Below, one piece after another: positions 12,401 through 24,100 of a stretch of DNA of 64,000 nucleotides. A program made the position numbers and the translations under genes. The stretch lies in contig OU612067.1 in the NCBI GenBank assembly GCA_914767715.1, positions 10,230,001-10,294,000 on the forward strand. The letters are read 5' to 3'. The number at the start of each line of letters is the position of its first letter. The first letter of the stretch is position 1. This stretch comes from Membranipora membranacea. Its lineage: Eukaryota; Bryozoa; Gymnolaemata; Cheilostomatida; Membraniporidae. The notes below the pieces were generated by a model, which worked only from the letters and a program-made list of their open reading frames with translations, had not been told where the DNA came from and made no database searches.

Positions 12401-15400
12401 TACACAATCTCCTTTGACTTTGTACATGTCTATATGTAAGGTGTGTGTTTGTCTGTTGTACTCTTAACCCCTCCATGATTCCTGTCACATCCAAAATATC
12501 AATTACTAAATTCTATATCAACTCTGCCTTACGATGCTGTTCTGATATGATATCCCATGGCTTTGTAGGTTATTGATAACTGCACAAGGAGGATTTGTCA
12601 CTGATGATGATGAAAACACAGAAGATTGGAAGTGGTCAGGTGGGGTTAACTCTAAATTATCTTCTCCATTTACGATTCATCTCAACAGATACATCGCTAT
12701 CAAGGTAAACAATACTGCTAGATGGCGTTCTCTTCAATTCAACTGACTTGCAACAGTATTTCCTTATTTTGTCCAAAATCGTGCTCGGAGTACACCCAGA
12801 GTACACCCGAGTACACCCGGAGTACACCCAATTAAGAGTTTTTCATTGTTTTGTTGTTGCATTTACAGTGTAAAGTTACATGAATTTAGAAATGGGGTCT
12901 AATCCTTTTTTTTTAAATTTGTTAGATACTGGTTTGCTGTGCTGATTTTGTTTTGCATCAGTGAGGTTTTTCATACCTTTTTTTGCCATCTTTCAGGTCG
13001 TTGGTAGATCTAATATAACATTGACGTTTCAATCAGCATCGCATACTATCAAACTACCTCTGGGGCTTACACAAGGTCTGGATTCTTTGGACCCACCCGC
13101 CACAGATGAACTGGTAAGTTACACCAAGGAGTCTCCTTGGTTACACAAAGGTTGACTATCGAGAAAACCAACGAAATACTTCATCTGAAAAAGTGTTTTG
13201 CATAGTTGAGCAACAGATACTAGATGAGAATACTCTATGTATCACTATAAATAGCCTGCCAAGTTAATTCAATACGCCCAGTATCAACATAATTCAGCAT
13301 TACAATCACTATGGTTCCATGGGTCGATTTTGTGGTTCACTCCAATTTCGAATGGTTTGAATCCAGTGGATTCTAACCATTCCCATGATGGGAAAAACAT
13401 GAAAAGAATCTGCCGCGGCCGGGACTTGAACCCCGGTCCACCGCGTGCAATCCCTTATAAGGCATTGTGTGCAAGCGCGCTAACCATTCAGCCACACCGT
13501 TAATTAAACACGGAATGAATATTCGCGTCGAAAAAGTCATTCGTCACAATCGGAATTTGACTTTAATGCCATTTCCATGGGGCGATTACTCCCAAAATCC
13601 TTACATAATCGACCCATGGAACCATAGTGAATATGTTCCGAGCTTTTGCAAAGAAGCTAGTTCATCTTTTCTCGTAGTGACATCACTGCATGCTGAACAT
13701 TCCTGCTCTGTAAATAATCTGTCAAGAAGTTTCAAAAAGTTTGGTTACGTGTGCCTAAACAATGATTTGCAGTATACAAAAAAAAATTAGATCCTTGTAT
13801 TTATGTTAAGGTTGATAGTCGTCACATTCTGATGTATATTTTACTGTAGTATCCTCTGATGATGTCAGATAAGGTTACATACACCTCACAGGCGGCCCTA
13901 GAGCTGATGCAGAGACAAAAGTTCTCAAATAACAGCTCTCTAGACAAGCTACCCTCAACCTCAGTACTAAGGAAGGCTAGGGAACGCAGCTCTAAAACCC
14001 CTAAGAGAGAGGAAAGCTCCAGTGTGGATTTCTCTGATACCGCTACAGTTATTGTACAGGCTGACTTTAGTAAAACTCAGAGAGAATTCCTCAAACTACA
14101 GAATAGAGCCAAGTATGTATGATCACAGTCTATGCTCTCAACCCGCACCTCCCTCTTAGCTAACAAGTTACCATTTGTTAAAGCAAATATGATATCTTGG
14201 GCCAACGATTTACAACCAACGTTTGCACAACTTTGTAAGTTATAGCTATTTATGACTCTCCCAGTCCTAGCTGCGATCAATTATCATGAGTCCCATTCCC
14301 AGCAAAGTCCCTGCATAATCCCTGTACTTGCCATTAACTGGCAACATATCTCATACTAGAAGACAATGGTGAGTTGCAGTAATATTCAATCTTAGTACAT
14401 CCCAGAATACATAGCAATATGTTTTTAATGTAGAAATCTGGTGGACAGCTGGATGGAGGCGTACAGAGTGGCTCTAGGTATGACAGCCCCTCAGATAAAG
14501 AACATGAAGCTATCCACAGACTGGTCATCTAGGATACAAACAGCTAAATCACTGCCTCCTGATCCAGAGAATTATAACGCTGACGAACTAGCATCAACAC
14601 CAATACCTCTTATCACAGAGGTCGAGAGGTCGGGGCGTATACCTTCTGCCCCCTCAGGTGAGTTTATTCTGGGAGGAACTTAAGCTATATATTAATAGTA
14701 TGGACCTTCCTAACTTCACCATGTCCTATAACAGTGAGACAAATACAGACCTTGTTCTCTGACCAGAACTGATAACCCAATGTTAACACTCATTAATCAA
14801 CTCTCATCATTTTTTAATTTATAATATCAAAGTTTTCAGTTCAATTAAACCTGACAACATTTATAACCTATGTTTGCAGCTCCTCCTTTTGGACTAACTC
14901 CGAAACAATCTCATCACTTACCTGTTATAAAAATAAACAACGGTAGGAAGATACCCTCACAGCGTGATACCACCAGTTTAAAGTGACTTTAAATCTTTTC
15001 TATTACTATTGTTTCTGTTTTCTTTAGATTTGAGGTTAACGTTTGAATCCTTGAACTTTCATTTAGGAGCATTTTTATCCATTTTCTTTGTGTCACGTTT
15101 TAGAAGAAGAGTCTTCAGGTAACACTGTAACTTAAATAGCAAATTTTAGGTCTCAATGTTATTATGTTGAGGATTTTTTTCACCCTCCTGGCTGGGGCTG
15201 TCAAATCTGGTAGCAATTATATCAGGTCATCAACCACACTGTCAAGAGTACATCACTCTTATCAATCTCTTAACAGATGTAAAGCATGAAAATACCAGAG
15301 CAAACATCTCTGGTCGGCTTTTCCATTAAATAATGAACCGATAAAAAAATTGATTGTTTTTCCCCCACATTTAGAACAGTATTTGTTTATCGAACAAAAG

Positions 15401-18400
15401 CTTTTTCGTTAGATTTCACGTTCATATTAATTGTTTCCACCTGCTTCAAACTCTATGCGCACCTCAAATCTTACTATTGCTTCTCTTTTCATTTCCTATT
15501 TCACACACCTGCGGCTATGAAATGTTCTTTCTGTTTTTTTTGTTCCAAGATTTCATGTGGCAGGAGATTGCCCATGTATTGTTGAAGATTAGAAAATTGG
15601 GCGAGGTAGTCGACTAATGACAGTTTTTTGCAAATCATTCCTCATTTTATTGGTTTGGCCTTATTATGCAGCTTCAGTATCCAACAATTCAGTTTATGGA
15701 ATTCGCAGGAAGATAAGGTCAAGGACAAAAAATATAACTATCTGGGAATTCCAGAAAATGCATTATGGGATACTCATAAATGTAGATGTGGGTCAGTCTG
15801 AGTGGTATCATAATGTTGTCATGTTGTATTTGACAGGTTACGGTCCGTGGGTAGGACTACACATCACTGAAAGTTTACCTGCAGATTCTATAGCACCTCG
15901 ACTCTCAGCCAGGGAGAGAAGCACCAATACATTGTAAGCCACCTAGCCTTCCATACTGATCTTGGAATATAATATCGCATCAATATTTCTGACTGATAGA
16001 GTATGAGTTAATTCATGTAGCCAAATAATAAGCAAATAGGCAATTGGGATAACCAAAGGTCACGAGCCATAATTAGGAATGGGAACGTGTAAGTTCTTTA
16101 AACTAAATTAACCCTAAATATCAAAGATACACATGCCTACAATGTTCTCTCGAAGGTTGACATTGAATCATATAGATAACATTTCTTTTTGTAGACGTAA
16201 TTCACGTGAGCCAGCAGCGGCCTCCTCTCCTTTGAAGCTCCCATCACCCATGATATCAGCAGACGCCCCCAAACTACATGGCCTTATGTCTGAGTGGACC
16301 ATGGCTAACCACTATCAGTGCCCTGTAGCTCTGAGAGCACAACTACTCGGCCAGCCATTTTCTGGTAAGGCTTTATAGTACTAACAAATAGCTTGATTGA
16401 GAAGAAAAATGGTGATTCTTTTAGGACTGAGATTTTCAGTCCATATAATGTGATGGCTAATATGCAGGGCTATGTTACTTTGGATGCGTCTGACCATCCA
16501 TCACAGAAAGACAGGCATACGTCCATGTTCCAACATTGTTGTGGTAGTATTGTCTAACATTGATTTAAGATAAATATACTATATTAGGAAAATTTGCAAA
16601 CATATCATTGTAGCTTGATCCATTTATTGACCGACTTTCTCGGCGTCATAACTTGTATTTATATCTACTTGACAGGACCTCACGTATGCAGATGTGCTAG
16701 GAGGAGGGTAGCTTATATAAAAGATGTAGAGTTAGAGACATTCATTACACAGATAGTACCACCTAAACAGCTCATAGTTATATCCATTGTGTCATCCCTG
16801 TAAGTATCCCTAGAAGATAAATGATAGCTGATAATACCCCTTACGGTTTTTATCTTCGGTAACCAAGAGATTATAATTTGATAATAAGCAATGCACACCA
16901 TTTAATTGTAACTGCAATATGTTTGAAGCAAAATTCATCTCCAATTTTTTTGCAATGATTTATCCCCTCTCTGAAATGCAGGGAGACAATTCAGCAGATA
17001 GCCTTACCAGCTTAAACCTGGGTTGGGTTGGTCATAGCCCATTCCTCAACCGATATCACATAGTGTTTAGACTTAAAGTTTGTATCTGATAATTTGGAGG
17101 CACAGAACAAACTCTCTAGGCTTGAGCATGGCAGCTGATTTTGCACCTTTTGATATTTACTTTCAGATTCCCTGAGAAGGCGACAGGAAGTGATATGTTA
17201 GATCGTTTACACGCAGAGAGGAACACTAATCGTACACACGTCTGCATGCAGTCCAGATCTGATCCCTTCCGTGTATTTAAGTATGATGTGGTGACAGCTT
17301 ACTTTGAATCGAATCACACACAACCTCTACTTCTGAGTCGTCACAACGCTGTACCCGGCATGTTTCTGGTGAGTTATGTTTAGTTGGCTTGCTTCATCTA
17401 CCACAACCATGAGCTTTTGGTAGACTAGTGAATGCATTCATGTCAGCTGATGGTCATTCGAATACTCATCCATCATCATAAAAATTTAAAAGGGGTAGAA
17501 ATCTACTGTCTCCTAGATTATTAGAGCGCATGCTGCGTCAGCTCTCACAAAATGATGAGAAAATCCATATGCCAGAAGTTTTCTGCCATCACTGACACAG
17601 TATTGTGGACACCGAATCTGCCAGTTCCATCTTTTAGTGAATCAGATACATTCAGTTTTTGTCATGTCTGGTGTAATAGCTGTTATCACATGACTTGCTC
17701 TGTTTTAGATCTTTCAAGGAGGGCGGTTGATATTCTGTGATCACATATTTAACGGCTACGGAAACGCCAAGAAAGATTTCCAAAAGCAACTAGTGCATTG
17801 TAGAAAAATAGCATACCAGGGATTTTCTCTTCCAAAAGATTTCAAATTCAGGTTGGTTACTTTATTTAGATTATTTTATTATTAAAGGATAATAATTATG
17901 TAACATTTTAATACAATATTGTTATATAATTTTGTCTGAGATGCATGTCATGTGATAAGGGTAGGTGTTGAAGGTGATTCGCTCTGGGCTAGTGGCTGAT
18001 GTCATTTGTCTAACTGGATGAATAAAACATTTGGCTTAGCGTTCCTGGTCATTTGATCGCTCCCCACATCTCAAATAGCTTTAATAGCAAGATGTTACTT
18101 CCTCGAGTGGCCTCAATGAACTAAATGACATTCCAATGCAATCAAAATCAGACACAAAATCAGGCAACCCACCATTCATCTATGGGTCATTATTTTCTAA
18201 GCTCCTAAATGACATGCATAGTTTTTGATAAACAAGACATGATGAGGCATCATTGGAGCTTGGTGATTTTTTTTAACTTCTATTAACATTTATTTTCTCA
18301 TTATATTGACAGTCTGATGTTTCGTTTTGGTTTCTTTGCACATCAGGGAGAACATCTTCGGATGATGGTTGATGCAGCAAAAATGTATATATATATATAT

Positions 18401-20709
18401 TAGAGCTTGGTAGCTTTTTAACTTCTATAAACAATAATTTTCTCATTATATTGACAGTCCACAGACTGGTAAGGCTGGTTATCGAGCCCCGTGGGGTGGT
18501 GAGATCGGAGGTACTGGTGTGGACATGTTCGGTCATCCGGGTACCTCCTCCATCATGCCTAGAATAGATCACAAAGAAGGCTGCTCCAGTCCGGACTCTG
18601 TAGCTACACTAGAGTATCACATAGGGTAAGTACGTCAACTTACTTAGATATATTGGCCTGACACTTACTTCTATCAGGTGATAGCCTCAGCCTAGGACAG
18701 TACCCGCTGTTTCAATGCTGGTTGGTCAAGAAAAAGTAGGGAAATGCTCTAAAGAAAAAACAGGAATGAAGAATAAAAGACTGATTACAATATTGCTAAT
18801 TGGGTTTCGTTCTTTGGAGTTGCTTCCCTTGACCATTTACAGTTGAGGCGTACAGTAACATACTGTGGTTATGGTGGTTGAATTTCGAATCTCCTGGATA
18901 AACTTCACATCACTAGAATGATATTCTTTAAACTTATGGCTGCAATTATCTAATCATTGTCTAATTGGTATCCAATTTTGAAGGCTCCGTCCTTTCTGGA
19001 TGACTTTAAAACCATGGTATACAATATGAACTTGATATCGTCTTAACACTTTGCATGGTGTGCAATATTAATTTTTTTATTGAATATTAATAACGTGCTG
19101 ATAATGAATATTAATCAGGTTAAATCAGACAGTAAGTATGGAATATTTTCAACTAAATAACTCCATTTCTCTAGACACATTTGGGTGCAGCAGTACTGGG
19201 ATTAATAAATAGTGCGTATAACAGACCATACCACAATGAAACTTCCTCGTATTCCATCTCGAGATTAAGTTGATGATAGCTCATCTTTCTAAAATAACTA
19301 AATTTTATTTTGGGCGGTGGTAAGGTGACTATGCACTATTTGCATCCTTTGGTGCGATTATGTTAACTTAGTAGGAGTTGCCCCATTTTTCATCAGGTGG
19401 TAACAATTCCCTAGTCAGCTGTTCAGACTTGCATATAGAGTAGAATCAGGGAGGGTGGGACCCCCTCCTTGATAGATTTTAGTTTAAACAATAAGATATT
19501 GGTACTTTATGTAGAGATCTTTTGCTAATACAAGGTATAGTTTTACATTTATCTCCCCGTGTGCAGCTTCTGATGTTATCAAAATACTTCATGCTTTCAA
19601 CTTCCATCAAAGTTTCATTGCATGTTAGATATTGCCTCATGCTTGGGCCCACTTTGTTGATAAAAGAAAAAGAGATCTGTTCACATAACCTCTGATATAT
19701 CATAGATGTTAGAGAAAACTTGATTGATGATATGTGATGATATGGACATGTTAAGTATCTGCATGCAGCATTGACCTCGGACACCAAGCTGCTAAGTGTG
19801 TATGATGTGATCAAGGCGTTAGAGACAACTCCTTGATGTGAAACTCTGTTACTCTTTTAGACTGACAGAAGTGTTAATATTTCTTAGACATCTGAAATGA
19901 GAAGTAAATCACCACTATTATATCATAGCCATATTTGTACCTTGTCATTTGTGTTCTTACCGTGTCTTTTCTCTCTATTATCTTTTATTTTATGTCTCGT
20001 GATAATGACATTTCTTCGACGTACTTACTAATGTAGAGTTTTAATTATCACACTTATATTATTCTGTGGAAACTAGTTTATTTTATCTTTGTCGTACCTT
20101 GAAATTAGATCTTGGTCGTTGCACCCAGCTCATACATTGCTAACATTCTCATTAGTCTCTTACTTAGTCTATTAAACTGCCTTGTGACTTGATAACATGT
20201 GCACCATCAGTTCTTTTTTTGCATTATGGATCAGGTCTTCATATAACTTTATTTCATACACAGTGGTCTCAATCGCCATCAAGACTAGCAGATTGAATCC
20301 CTTGGTTAGCCAATTCTAGTTATGAGCGATACTTTGTGTACAAAATACTTTGCAAGCCAAGTTTACACTAGAAGTAATCTTGTGAAAATATAGGGTTTAT
20401 TTGAGACTTTCCAATGGGTCCCAGGAAAAAATAGGTCAATGATACTGTAGGAGTTAGATCTGATCTCCCTGGGAAATCCACTTGAGTGTTGTATTGTGGG
20501 AATGATGGATTATTACTTATCTCCCCTGTATGTTTTGTTATTGCAGGAAAAATTTAGCGCGTGAGGATGATGGTGATGTACATACTAGTAAGACTTTAGT
20601 CGGTAGACTCAGTAAGAAGTACGCAAGGATTGTACCTCCAGCTCACTCTTCAGTTCTCTCAGTAAACAGCAGCACTCAAAGTCTGAGATCCACTGCTGCT
20701 GCCAAATAA
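3458..20709 (+). CDS. FAM194-domain protein, C3orf20-like (about 1,242 aa, 24 exons)
   Basis: Exons: 3458-3638, 5088-5216, 5677-5809, 6342-6508, 7664-7795, 8812-8970, 9474-9791, 10524-10698, 11011-11235, 11729-11881, 12569-12704, 12997-13113, 13850-14112, 14434-14657, 14880-14942, 15104-15118 (15-nt microexon), 15837-15933, 16195-16364, 16676-16799, 17167-17368, 17709-17851, 18313-18384, 18458-18625, 20547-20709. All borders are GT-AG, phases agree and the total is 1,243 codons with the stop. Residues about 535-670 form the FAM194 domain (YYDNGEVAMAVS, a glycine-rich GGFVTDDDEN turn, WKWSGG, HLNRYIAIK), a fold known from ERICH6 and C3orf20. A second conserved block at about 950-1100 (VCRCARRRVAYIKDVE, PPKQLIVISIVSSL) is what suggests C3orf20 rather than ERICH6. 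Residues about 200-300 are charged and low in complexity. The molecular function is unknown; C3orf20 is testis-enriched in mammals. The 15-nt and 72-nt exons are the least certain, and skipping either keeps the frame. Confidence 0.82.
5239..5515. repeat. Large foldback (MITE-like) element in FAM194 intron 2
   Basis: Arms of more than 110 bp at about 5239-5362 and 5380-5515 are inverted copies, diverged by several substitutions and small indels, with the termini CAGGCAGGCCTTACTTGC and GCAAGGCCTGCCTG. The two open frames across the element mirror each other and are not genes. Intron 2 (5217-5676) is mostly this insertion. Confidence 0.8.
12786..12830. repeat. Short minisatellite, about four copies of a 10-11 bp unit
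   Basis: The unit GAGTACACCC, with variable C/G spacers, repeats about four times in FAM194 intron 11. It has no evident role. Confidence 0.85.
13306..13630. mobile_element. Element with perfect 24-bp terminal inverted repeats enclosing a tRNA-like module
   Basis: The left end 13306-13329 (TCACTATGGTTCCATGGGTC and four more bases) is the exact reverse complement of the right end 13607-13630. Inside, the minus strand of 13411-13500 has pol III A-box-like (TGGCTGAATGG) and B-box (GGTTCAAGTCC) sequences. A diverged copy of the left half, including the tRNA-like part, lies at about 63411-63570, so this is a repeat family. It sits in FAM194 intron 12. Confidence 0.7.
13411..13500 (-). other. tRNA-like (tRNA-Ser/Leu-type) module, probable SINE head
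   Basis: Read on the minus strand it begins GGTGTGGCTGAATGGTTAGC and contains the B box GGTTCAAGTCC about 60 nt later. That spacing would suit a tRNA with a long variable arm. The putative acceptor ends do not pair, so I do not call a functional tRNA gene. Confidence 0.55.
18252..18457 (+). repeat. Duplicated intron end supplying two consecutive splice acceptors
   Basis: The roughly 60 bp before the FAM194 exon at 18313 and the roughly 60 bp before the exon at 18458 are near copies. Both run from GAGCTTGGT through TTTTAACTTCTAT and TTTTCTCATTATATTGACAG. Each copy ends at the AG used as an acceptor. A short AT microsatellite (about 18386-18400) separates the donor of the 72-nt exon from the second copy. 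Confidence 0.7.
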
Positions 20710-21373
20710 CACAACGTCATCACGAAACACTGTAACTAGATCTACCGACTTACTGAGTAACAACCTGTTCTTGGTTGTCAAGCGATTCTGTCAGAAAATG
20801 ATATGACAGGTGGTGAATCATTGGTGACAGTGAATTATATGTACATCTGAAGCCTTCTTTGCCCTTCGTAGGTCTAGGAAAACACCACATCAAAGTTATG
20901 TTTAAATTTTCCCCACATTGTTTTTTGTTCAACTTATTGATGGTGTGTTTGTCTTGTTTCTGCTTCAAATGATTTGATTAATCTGCAAAAGGCAGCAAGA
21001 ATTTACTTCAGCCCCCTTAGGGGCAGCACTACTATATTTCTCATCATATCAAACCTAACTCACTCAAGGTGCCTAGCGACCAAAACTATACACAGGTTTT
21101 ATAGTATAAATTAATATGCTATCATTTTGTTTCAGGATTCCAGAAATCCCATATCGATCTTTGATTTTCTTGTTTTAGCAATTGTTGCAGTGTACAGATT
21201 TGCCTTCCCTTGTCACATTTTTTGCTTTCATCCAGTCAGAAAGTTAAATTTCTCAATTAATACCATCTTAATAGATAGTGCCAAAATTTTGACATCATGA
21301 CACAAAGATTTATTTTTTCTAATACAGTACACACTGCACAACATGTAACATACACTTTCAGGATGATGGCATA

Positions 21374-21379
21374 AATAAA
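21374..21379 (+). terminator. Polyadenylation signal AATAAA, FAM194 gene candidate
   Basis: First AATAAA I noted downstream of the stop at 20709; it implies a 3' UTR of about 0.67 kb. A second AATAAA follows within about 15 bp. Confidence 0.45.
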
Positions 21380-21749
21380 TTGGATTAAAATAAATTACAT
21401 AAATGAAATCTGTGTTGGCTCTTAAATTTCTGTGGTTTGTAACAAGAGCTGAATAAGCAGGCTAGAGTAGTCAGTAGGGGTCTGTGTTGTTGCTCAGTGT
21501 CATAAAATTAAGGTCTTAACAGGGGAGGTCAACTTCAAAAGCATAGAGTGTGGATTATCCCAGAGCTTAGAGCTGGAATCGGCCGCTAATCACTAGTTTG
21601 GAAGCATTAGGTACTGCTGTCGTTCTGCTGTCAGATAGTGGAACGTATTATCATGAATGATTTGAGCCACTCGAAAACCAAACAAATTTAGATTGTACCT
21701 CAACGATTGTAAGAAAATATGAGGTAAACTAGTGTCAAGTTTAAGTAGT

Positions 21750-23036
21750 ATGAGTTTCTATAGCTCTGGCACTGAGCAAGGAGTTGTAGTGTGTACGGAA
21801 CAATCTGCTAGTGCTGAACCAACAAATAAACCAAGTAAGCGCTGAAACTTGGTGGCTCCTCACATTAAAGAAAAAATTACCTGAAACAATGGAAACCAAA
21901 TTTTATCAATTGTTCAGGAGACACATCAGGATGTTCCATTGAATGATTTAGCAAAATATTGAAAATCAGAAACTTTGTGTTGAACCCTCCCACATAAAAG
22001 CGGTTAGTGGCTCAGCACTAGCTCAGTTGATAAAGTCGTCATGAACAGGACAATGGATCCGCTCTTGCATTGACAGGATTAGAGAGTTCTAACACAAGCA
22101 CTTGTGATGCCCACTCGACACAATATAAAGTATATGCAGTCTAGTAAGCACTCCACAGGTACACTCGAGGCAGACTAGAGTAGCTCTGCTGTGTGCACTC
22201 CAAACCTTTCACCCATCTCACATCACTAATATATCACAATACGGCCAAGTATCTACAAGTACTACTCCAATGATAATAGTAACTCTCAAACCTATTCTTT
22301 TCAGTATAGCCTTAGGTTTGTAGGGTTGGTGCCGCGGGTGGAGTGAGGTACCCCTCGAACTTTGCGCTGAGGTTGGCTGAATGGGACTGTTGCACTGGCT
22401 ACGGCCTGTATTGAGGTGTTGAGCTGTGGTACAAACACATTGTACTGATTGTATCTACTTCACATGGGTTGTTGTGAGGAAAGTACTGAAAGAAACACGA
22501 ATCTTTCTCTATGTAACGAAAAATTAGTGATTCTCCCCATTCATCGTTGTAATAATTCTGCTATGAATGGATTCACACGGATGTGGAGTGGTGTGACCCT
22601 AATACCTAATTTATATGTGTGTGGCTAGTTTCTGTGTATGTTTCTAACTAGACGGTGCGCCTTATTAGTCACATTCATTGATGTTTACATCAAAAAATCA
22701 TCCAGAAATTAGCTGCTCACTGAAGCAAAAATGGTTATCCCTGTGAATGTACAAATCCGTTATCCCGTGAGATCATATACTAGAGATCAGTGAGATCCTC
22801 TTTGACATCAAATAATGTTTTGTAACTCTATGTACCGATATCTGGTGCACTGGTTTCTTATGATAATAGCTGTGTTTTACATTTATAAAGTCTAAGGATT
22901 ATCTGCCCCTGTTCTGTTTTGTAGCAAAGAGCGCTATTCAACTTTGTTTACAGCCTGCGGCAATTTGGGTGTCAACAGCACAAAGAATACTCCTGATAAC
23001 CGTATGCGCACAGATGCACACAAAGAGCAGAAGTGA
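21750..23036 (+). CDS. Candidate small protein, 71 aa, three exons
   Basis: Exon 1 (21750-21834) starts ATG-AGT-TTC (MSFYSSGTEQGVVV...) and ends at a GTAAGC donor. Exon 2 (22324-22342, 19 nt) is flanked by TTTGTAG and GTGAGG. Exon 3 (22925-23036) follows a TTCTGTTTTGTAG acceptor and ends KEQK-stop. Phases fit and the total is exactly 72 codons. An AATAAA lies at 23187-23192, and the gene converges on Frizzled. There is no signal peptide, membrane segment or recognised domain. The first and last exons look better supported than the tiny middle one. A different minus-strand open frame overlaps exon 2 (about 22315-22465), so the middle of the model could be wrong. Confidence 0.4.
22012..22150 (+). 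mobile_element. Degenerate tRNA-derived SINE candidate
   Basis: TAGCTCAGTTGATAAAG at about 22023-22039 resembles a tRNA D-arm and A box, and GAGTTCTAACAC about 50 nt later is a weak B box. The rest of the body is not recognisable. Confidence 0.35.
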
Positions 23037-23185
23037 CATTAGGACAGGAAATTATAGTTTTTCACTTTTATTTTAATGAGCATCATCAAGACTTGTGACA
23101 GCGCGACTGTGACGGTGACCAACCTTTGGCCAGAAGAAGAAATAATTATAAACAAAAATATAATCTCACATACCATCAATCTCAT

Positions 23186-23192
23186 AAATAAA
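23186..23192 (+). terminator. Polyadenylation signal for the 71-aa candidate gene
   Basis: AATAAA about 150 bp after the stop at 23036, on the coding strand. Confidence 0.4.
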
Positions 23193-23585
23193 AACATCTA
23201 CTCACATACGACGACATAAAAAATAATACTAAAATTTGTACAAGAACACAAAATGTATACAGCAGTAGAAACAAAAAATTCACTATTATTTGTTCGCTTA
23301 AATAATAAAAAACATCATTTTTATCAAATGACTGCACCTTTTTCTCTTGATAAGATACTGGTAAAATAGTTTGTGATGAACAGGCGACTGATTCAATTGT
23401 AAAAAATAAAAATGGAGGGGGAAAAGATGGCGGTTGCCATGAAAAGCGCCTAGAGAGATGTCATCAACTTGAAACAGAGCACGGTGTGCTTATTAAGACA
23501 TTAAAATTGAGGGGATATATCCCTAGAGTTGCATCACAGATATATAATATAACTGTTGTTTAAATGAAAAGCAGAAGTCTGTTGG

Positions 23586-23591
23586 TTTATT
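23586..23591 (-). terminator. Polyadenylation signal candidate for Frizzled
   Basis: TTTATT on the plus strand (AATAAA on the minus), about 510 bp beyond the Frizzled stop codon. Confidence 0.4.
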
Positions 23592-24100
23592 TGTGAGATT
23601 TGTTGAGTGGGGATATAGTTTTTGCAGAGATAGAGCTATGATTAAATGTTGAAACATTGCTAATCAAATGTGACACGACGTATAATTTGGTACTGAACTG
23701 TTCAATTATAACACTTTGCATTCTAATGTCACACTGTAGACCTGCCTGGTTTGACAGCTTAGGTTTGAAAATTATAACCATAGAACAAATTCATGAGAAC
23801 GATCCACTTGAGATAGGCTTAGTTCCACCTATGAGAAAATAGTGGAGACGCGTATGTATCCAGCCTTGACCGGTTTCACCGAGTAAGAACTGAGCCTACA
23901 CTTGAGGTTTGAGAATAGCATTGCGACGTAGAGAGTTACATGCCAAGAGCGTAACCCATGAAACAGGATAATAATTGGATATATAAAATATGCTCGGTGA
24001 TCGGATCCCCTGAAGCCATCTCCCTGTGTGTCAGAGAAATTAAATACCCGGCCAGTTAGACCAGCCAGCTATCGTTACACTCTCACAGTCAGCAGCAGAG

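Noticed and set aside
13411-13500. A functional tRNA-Ser or tRNA-Leu gene
   Set aside because: The acceptor ends do not pair, and the module recurs inside a repeat family.
15617-15836. Upstream extension of the FAM194 exon at 15837 as an independent 106-codon gene
   Set aside because: The frame is open by chance through the intron; a clear TTTGACAG acceptor at 15836 starts the real exon.
22315-22465. Minus-strand 50-codon coding-like frame as a gene of its own
   Set aside because: No matching upstream exon or start was found, so it is reported only as a competing reading in the findings.
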